64,000 nt of DNA from Prevotella sp. E13-17 (GTDB lineage Bacteria; Bacteroidota; Bacteroidia; Bacteroidales; Bacteroidaceae): NCBI RefSeq assembly GCF_022024035.1, contig NZ_CP091787.1, forward strand, positions 2,418,001 to 2,482,000, read 5' to 3'. Every line of letters begins with the position of its first letter. The stretch's first letter is position 1. This document shows, piece after piece, positions 60,232 through 64,000 of the stretch. The notes under the pieces were generated by a model, which was not told the origin of the DNA, searched no databases, and worked only from the letters and a program-made list of their open reading frames with translations. The translations under genes and the position numbers were made by a program.

Positions 60232-61167
60232 CTAATCAAGGTGTTTAGGATAAAAATGTCTCCAGAAAGAAGTTATCTTCTCCTTCTTTAAAATTTGGAA
60301 ATATCTTTTGGTATATTTACACCTGCTGTATCCATACTTTCTTAGTGTCTCAAGAGTGACATTTTCAATGAATGGGATGTAAGCATCCGGAATCATTGTA
60401 AAGTAATCAGCGACCTCAGTATTCAGCTGCATCAATCGTTTCTGGAAATGTACATACAGGCATTCTGTCTTTTTTACCATTCCGTCTTTCTCGCTATATC
60501 TAAAAACTTTTCCATTCTCAAAAGAATATATGATGTTTTTTTCATCTTTTGCGACTCCATGATCAGGATAGAACTCTGCACGATAATAATTTACATCGTC
60601 AAATGGTTTACCTTGATAAAACCTGTTTGATCTATTTTTGTCCCAATAACGACTCGTCCCCCAATATTCCTCAAAGTAGAAATTACGACCGTGTGTATAA
60701 ACAAATTTATACGTAGGATTATCTACCAGCTTATAGGAAGCATTAACCTCAGGATTATTACGATACAATGTAAGATGACCGTTTCCTAATAATTTATCGT
60801 ATTTCTCTAATAATTCATCCGTGAAGAAATGTCTAATATCCCCATATACTAAATCCTGCTCACTGAATCCCCAGAAATCATATTCCTTTAGGAACTCTGC
60901 AAAGATTTCACCAAAAGCCGGACGAAAATCGGGGTATTTATAGGCACGCGGGACAGAAATCTTGAAATCAAAATTATCTTGCGCCATTTGAATTAATTCA
61001 TTAAAACTCCTCTTGACTACCTTTAAGTTAGGAAAAGACACTTTAACTTCCAAATCTGTAAAAAGGAAGAAGTCGATTGTCGGGTTTTTTTCGATTGATT
61101 TGAACCAGAAATAGATGTTGTTAGGGAACTTACCATGATAGGTAGTAACGATTGCTATCTTTTTCAT
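60232..61167 (-). CDS. Glycosyltransferase-like protein (DUF6625 type)
   Basis: The 311-aa protein starts MKKIAIVTTYHGKFPNNIYF and contains DFFLFTDLE and FWGFSEQDLVYGDIRHFFTD, with a DxD-like DLVYGD, as in DUF6625 proteins of polysaccharide loci. It is followed at once by glf, so a galactofuranosyltransferase role is possible but inferred. Confidence 0.7.
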   Translation of the reverse strand: MKKIAIVTTYHGKFPNNIYFWFKSIEKNPTIDFFLFTDLEVKVSFPNLKVVKRSFNELIQMAQDNFDFKISVPRAYKYPDFRPAFGEIFAEFLKEYDFWGFSEQDLVYGDIRHFFTDELLEKYDKLLGNGHLTLYRNNPEVNASYKLVDNPTYKFVYTHGRNFYFEEYWGTSRYWDKNRSNRFYQGKPFDDVNYYRAEFYPDHGVAKDEKNIIYSFENGKVFRYSEKDGMVKKTECLYVHFQKRLMQLNTEVADYFTMIPDAYIPFIENVTLETLRKYGYSRCKYTKRYFQILKKEKITSFWRHFYPKHLD

Positions 61168-62187
61168 TTATCTATTTTTTAATTTTATTATTAACCTTGA
61201 GTATAAGTAAACCATGATGGGCATATCCCATAGACATAATTGATGAAAAATTCGAGAATATATAGGAAAATAGGATGGTTTAAACAATGAAAGTTCTTTC
61301 CATATGGGATTCTTCAAATACTCTCTTAATGTATTAAGTTTGTTCGTCCGATTAGACTGCACCAATCTTATTATCTGCATTCTGTGTTCTGATGACACAA
61401 ATCGTCGGATCCTCAACCTCGCCTCTGCATCATCTCCAACGATAGAATCCAAGCATCGCATAAGATTATTTGTTTTATCAAACAACTCTGGTCTGAAAGT
61501 ATGCGTCAAAGAACCATTGTTAAGATAATAATTATAAAAAGCATATGGTTCACACACTATAATCCTTGCATGCTTGAGCAATGGAATTTTAAACAGAGTA
61601 TCTTCAGAGGCGTAATCTCGTTCAGACTTGAATCTTAGAGAATTACTTTCAATCAGATTTCTCTTGGTACATAATAGACAGACAGATACCGGATATTGCC
61701 TTTCTCTACTAATATGTGGCGCCGATCCGATTACATCCAACATATATCTTTTCACTTCTATGCCTTTAAAGACCTGTCGAGATACAGGTTCATCGGTCTT
61801 ACGCCATTTCCCCGGCATGTATTCTGTGTTAAAATTACCAGTTACGATGTCCGCATCATATTGTTTCGCCACATTATAAAAACGTTCACAAACGTCTAAC
61901 TCATACGTGTCATCACTGTCAAGGAACATAACATATTCACCACCAGCATTGTCAAGACCTGTGTTACGGGCATAGCCCAAACCGCCATTCTTTTTGTGGA
62001 CGACCTTAATACGATCATCTTTCTTTGCCCACGCATCACACATCTCTGGCACTCGGTCGGGACTTTCGTCATCAACAAGAATTATCTCAATGTCCCGTAA
62101 GGTTTGGTTTACGAGACTGTTCACGCAACGATCAAGATATTGCTCGACTCCCCAACATGGGACAATTATTGAAACTTTTGGTCGCAT
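61168..62187 (-). CDS. Glycosyltransferase family 2
   Basis: The 339-aa GT-A enzyme has VSIIVPCWGVEQYLDRCVNS, IILVDDESPDRVPEMCDA and YVMFLDSDDTYE (DxD), the normal family motifs. It has no membrane helices apart from a basic C-terminal end (RLIIKLKNR). It abuts the DUF6625 gene stop-to-start. Confidence 0.93.
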   Translation of the reverse strand: MRPKVSIIVPCWGVEQYLDRCVNSLVNQTLRDIEIILVDDESPDRVPEMCDAWAKKDDRIKVVHKKNGGLGYARNTGLDNAGGEYVMFLDSDDTYELDVCERFYNVAKQYDADIVTGNFNTEYMPGKWRKTDEPVSRQVFKGIEVKRYMLDVIGSAPHISRERQYPVSVCLLCTKRNLIESNSLRFKSERDYASEDTLFKIPLLKHARIIVCEPYAFYNYYLNNGSLTHTFRPELFDKTNNLMRCLDSIVGDDAEARLRIRRFVSSEHRMQIIRLVQSNRTNKLNTLREYLKNPIWKELSLFKPSYFPIYSRIFHQLCLWDMPIMVYLYSRLIIKLKNR

Positions 62188-62201
62188 ATTCTCTGCTTTC
62201 T

Positions 62202-63227
62202 TTATTTGGCACTTTGTTTTTTGCTATTATTGCTTATTAGTTTTGTCATGACAATATGTATCACATAAGCTAAACACAAAGAAAAGACAAATCCACTCAT
62301 TTTTTGTAAAAAAGCCGGCATATTAAAGGCATAATTGGATACTGTCACTAAGAAACGAAGAATAAACTCATGTATCAAATAAAATTCCAAGCTAATCTTT
62401 CCTACAAAAGAAAGGACTATATTGATAGGATGTTGTGATATTATTGGCGCTAAAGCCAATAATATGAATGGGAAGGTTGCATAGAGTAAAGTTGTTTCTA
62501 AAACAGGTATTTGAATCATTCCCAAATGCATTACCTGTCTTAAACAATAATAGAGCAATGCTCCACCTCCAATCAATACCACAATGAAACCATTAACACG
62601 ATAATCTGATTTCACCCAATAATATGCCAACGCACCATATAAAAATATACCTACAAAACTCAAAAAATAAGCATACTCTCCAAATGTTTTTTCCGGGTAA
62701 AAAGACAACAACAACGGTACAATAGCAATTGAAATCGCTGCCCACCTCCATTGAGAGTATATCTTATAAACAAAGGGAAAGAGCAGGTATAGGACCGTTA
62801 TCGCGGGAATATACCAGAGATAATACAAACCACCTTTCATCCAATAGCCTATCGTTGTATATGACTGTACCGCCTCCCATACTGTATGAGGATAGCGGTA
62901 ATAGTCCGATGGCATTAATCCGACGCTGGTTAATATGGCCACGAATAAATATACACAAGTCATTATAAGCCAATATGTCGGAAAAATCCGAAATATCCTT
63001 CGTTTATAAAAGGCCATTATATTCCCATTTTTCTCCATAGAATAACTAAGACCTATTGCTGATAGGAATATAAAGACTGCCACTCCCATGTATCCTCGTG
63101 ATGTTATAGTTGTTATACAATCTGGAGCCCAGTCGTCACCACAATGAAAGAAAAACACAGAAATCATCACAACACCCATAAGAGCATCACGATAGGTAGA
63201 AAATGACTTAAATGATATTTTATACAT
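62202..63227 (-). CDS. Membrane acyltransferase (Acyl_transf_3)
   Basis: The 341-aa polytopic protein has TYRDALMGVVMISVFFFHCG (catalytic-type His in the first helix), AVFIFLSAIGLSYS and FYKRRIFRIFPTYWLIM, matching the family. It is the third acyltransferase of the operon. Confidence 0.85.
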   Translation of the reverse strand: MYKISFKSFSTYRDALMGVVMISVFFFHCGDDWAPDCITTITSRGYMGVAVFIFLSAIGLSYSMEKNGNIMAFYKRRIFRIFPTYWLIMTCVYLFVAILTSVGLMPSDYYRYPHTVWEAVQSYTTIGYWMKGGLYYLWYIPAITVLYLLFPFVYKIYSQWRWAAISIAIVPLLLSFYPEKTFGEYAYFLSFVGIFLYGALAYYWVKSDYRVNGFIVVLIGGGALLYYCLRQVMHLGMIQIPVLETTLLYATFPFILLALAPIISQHPINIVLSFVGKISLEFYLIHEFILRFLVTVSNYAFNMPAFLQKMSGFVFSLCLAYVIHIVMTKLISNNSKKQSAK

Positions 63228-63245
63228 CGATTTAGACTCTACTAT

Positions 63246-63359
63246 TTATTTTCTGCCAAAGAATATCTGACCACAATATGGTATCTGTTTAATTAAATGC
63301 GAGAGATAAATACTGGCATAGGATAAGTATGCATCAATATATTCTAAACGTTTTTTCAT
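63246..63359 (-). CDS. 37-aa ORF, possibly an acyltransferase remnant
   Basis: MKKRLEYIDAYLSYASIYLS starts 2 bases after the stop of the EpsG-like gene. Its first residues resemble the start of the acyltransferase at 56989 (MKKQRIEYLDAM), but the rest does not continue as one. It is a short coupled peptide or a remnant. Confidence 0.35.
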   Translation of the reverse strand: MKKRLEYIDAYLSYASIYLSHLIKQIPYCGQIFFGRK

Positions 63360-63361
63360 GT

Positions 63362-64000
63362 TTACTGAATTGCTTGCTGAAATAATTTGCCCCAATTATC
63401 TAGATTATGAAATAAGAATAGTTTATAGGTAACAGATTCTATTGGATTGTCCATATTCTTCATTATATTCCAAGCAGTAGAGAGCCAAATTACACCTACA
63501 TACCCCCAAAACTTTGTTCTTAATTTATTACAATAAAAATAATACAACAACAAGGAGCTAATTATTAACTGAAATGGCTGAAAATATAAGAATGGCCGGA
63601 TAAACATAAATTGCACATTACAAACTAAGAAATATCCACATGAATAGATATAAGAGAAGAACCACCATAAGTCAAAATAAGGCACTTTGTCTTTATATTC
63701 CCGTTTTAATTCAGGTCCAAACCAAATGGAAGCCATTGCTATCAGGAAATAGGATAATTGCATCGGGCCAAAACTTCTTTCTGACATCTCACCTTCCACA
63801 ATAGTTTGCTGAATAACATTTCCTACATAATCATAAGTACCAAGATTTTCAACTAAAAAGGAAAATAATCCCAAAATATTCTGAAACTGAGGAGTTATAC
63901 CCAAAACAAAGCATACAATAAAGATGCTTGTAGTCAAAATTTTCTTGTCGGATATTGAGATTTTATCTGGTCTTATATAAGCAAACACATACATGACGTA
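63362..64000 (-). CDS. EpsG-like polysaccharide polymerase, 5' part cut by the window edge
   Basis: At least 210 residues are visible and the frame stays open through the window edge. It has several hydrophobic segments (for example ILTTSIFIVCFVLGITPQF and IISSLLLYYFYC) and QNILGLFSFLVENLGTYDY, in keeping with the EpsG/Wzy-like family. As the polymerase of the capsule operon it would join repeat units in the membrane. The assignment rests on topology and context. Confidence 0.55.
   Translation of the reverse strand, partial: YVMYVFAYIRPDKISISDKKILTTSIFIVCFVLGITPQFQNILGLFSFLVENLGTYDYVGNVIQQTIVEGEMSERSFGPMQLSYFLIAMASIWFGPELKREYKDKVPYFDLWWFFSYIYSCGYFLVCNVQFMFIRPFLYFQPFQLIISSLLLYYFYCNKLRTKFWGYVGVIWLSTAWNIMKNMDNPIESVTYKLFLFHNLDNWGKLFQQAIQ

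Overview
The window looks like chromosomal DNA of a Bacteroidales bacterium, most likely Prevotellaceae. The support is Bacteroidetes-type -7 boxes (TAnnTTTG) ahead of several genes, a Bacteroidales-specific cassette (AAA ATPase, CHC2 primase, DUF4248, HU-like protein, 'smalltalk' peptide, amidase), capsule genes of Bacteroides/Prevotella type, and many low-complexity intergenic repeats. Base composition is mosaic: GC-rich housekeeping and cassette genes at about 0-11 kb, and clearly AT-rich defence and glycosyltransferase genes at about 12-64 kb. Genus is an inference.

Layout. (1) 0-6.3 kb: a PglF/WbpM-type sugar 4,6-dehydratase, a flavodiiron protein, a DNA glycosylase with an AlkZ-related partner, a small HA-domain protein, a BCP peroxiredoxin and a nonsense-interrupted ORF. 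(2) 6.4-10.9 kb: the conserved ATPase-primase-DUF4248-HU-smalltalk-amidase cassette, closed by a strong terminator. (3) 10.9-11.8 kb: a gene-free structured stretch, then an orphan Xre/HipB-like regulator with three evenly spaced operators. (4) 12-18.5 kb: FRG, TPR, HA and SEC-C proteins and the C-terminal remnant of a NACHT/STAND NTPase cut off by a REP-associated tyrosine transposase (RAYT). (5) 18.5-25.6 kb: two divergent RAYTs, a GHKL ATPase-nuclease with a zinc-knuckle partner, a DUF2442-like/DUF4160 cassette and a RAYT-derived element carrying a four-helix-bundle (IVP) gene. (6) 25.8-27.5 kb: a WbuC cupin and the WecA-like initiating transferase. (7) 27.6-49.1 kb: a defence island. It holds a Hachiman-type HamA/HamB pair with a caspase-like protease, a second GHKL ATPase-nuclease and a HExxH protein; an IS3-family element; an eight-gene operon with putAbiC, a TIR/deoxyribosyltransferase-like protein and a P-loop protein; a second copy of the IVP element; a Septu-like AAA+HNH pair; a frameshifted nuclease; and a nucleotidyltransferase-like pair. 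(8) 49.3-64 kb: a capsule/exopolysaccharide operon.

How it fits together. The capsule operon is read leftwards. It encodes an EpsG-like polymerase (running off the right edge), glycosyltransferases, UDP-galactopyranose mutase, pyruvyl transferase, acyltransferases and an epimerase. Its expected last gene, the WecA-like transferase, lies 22 kb further on, so the defence island appears to have been inserted inside the capsule locus. Two 1,070-bp near-identical direct repeats (24558-25627 and 42778-43847) flank the Hachiman operon, the putAbiC operon and the WecA/WbuC genes, so recombination between them could delete or amplify that 18.2-kb segment. The best candidate for an undescribed system is the tightly packed minus-strand operon 35372-27580: GHKL-nuclease, caspase-like protease, HamA, HamB, HExxH protein. 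All functional assignments come from reading motifs; no database search was run.
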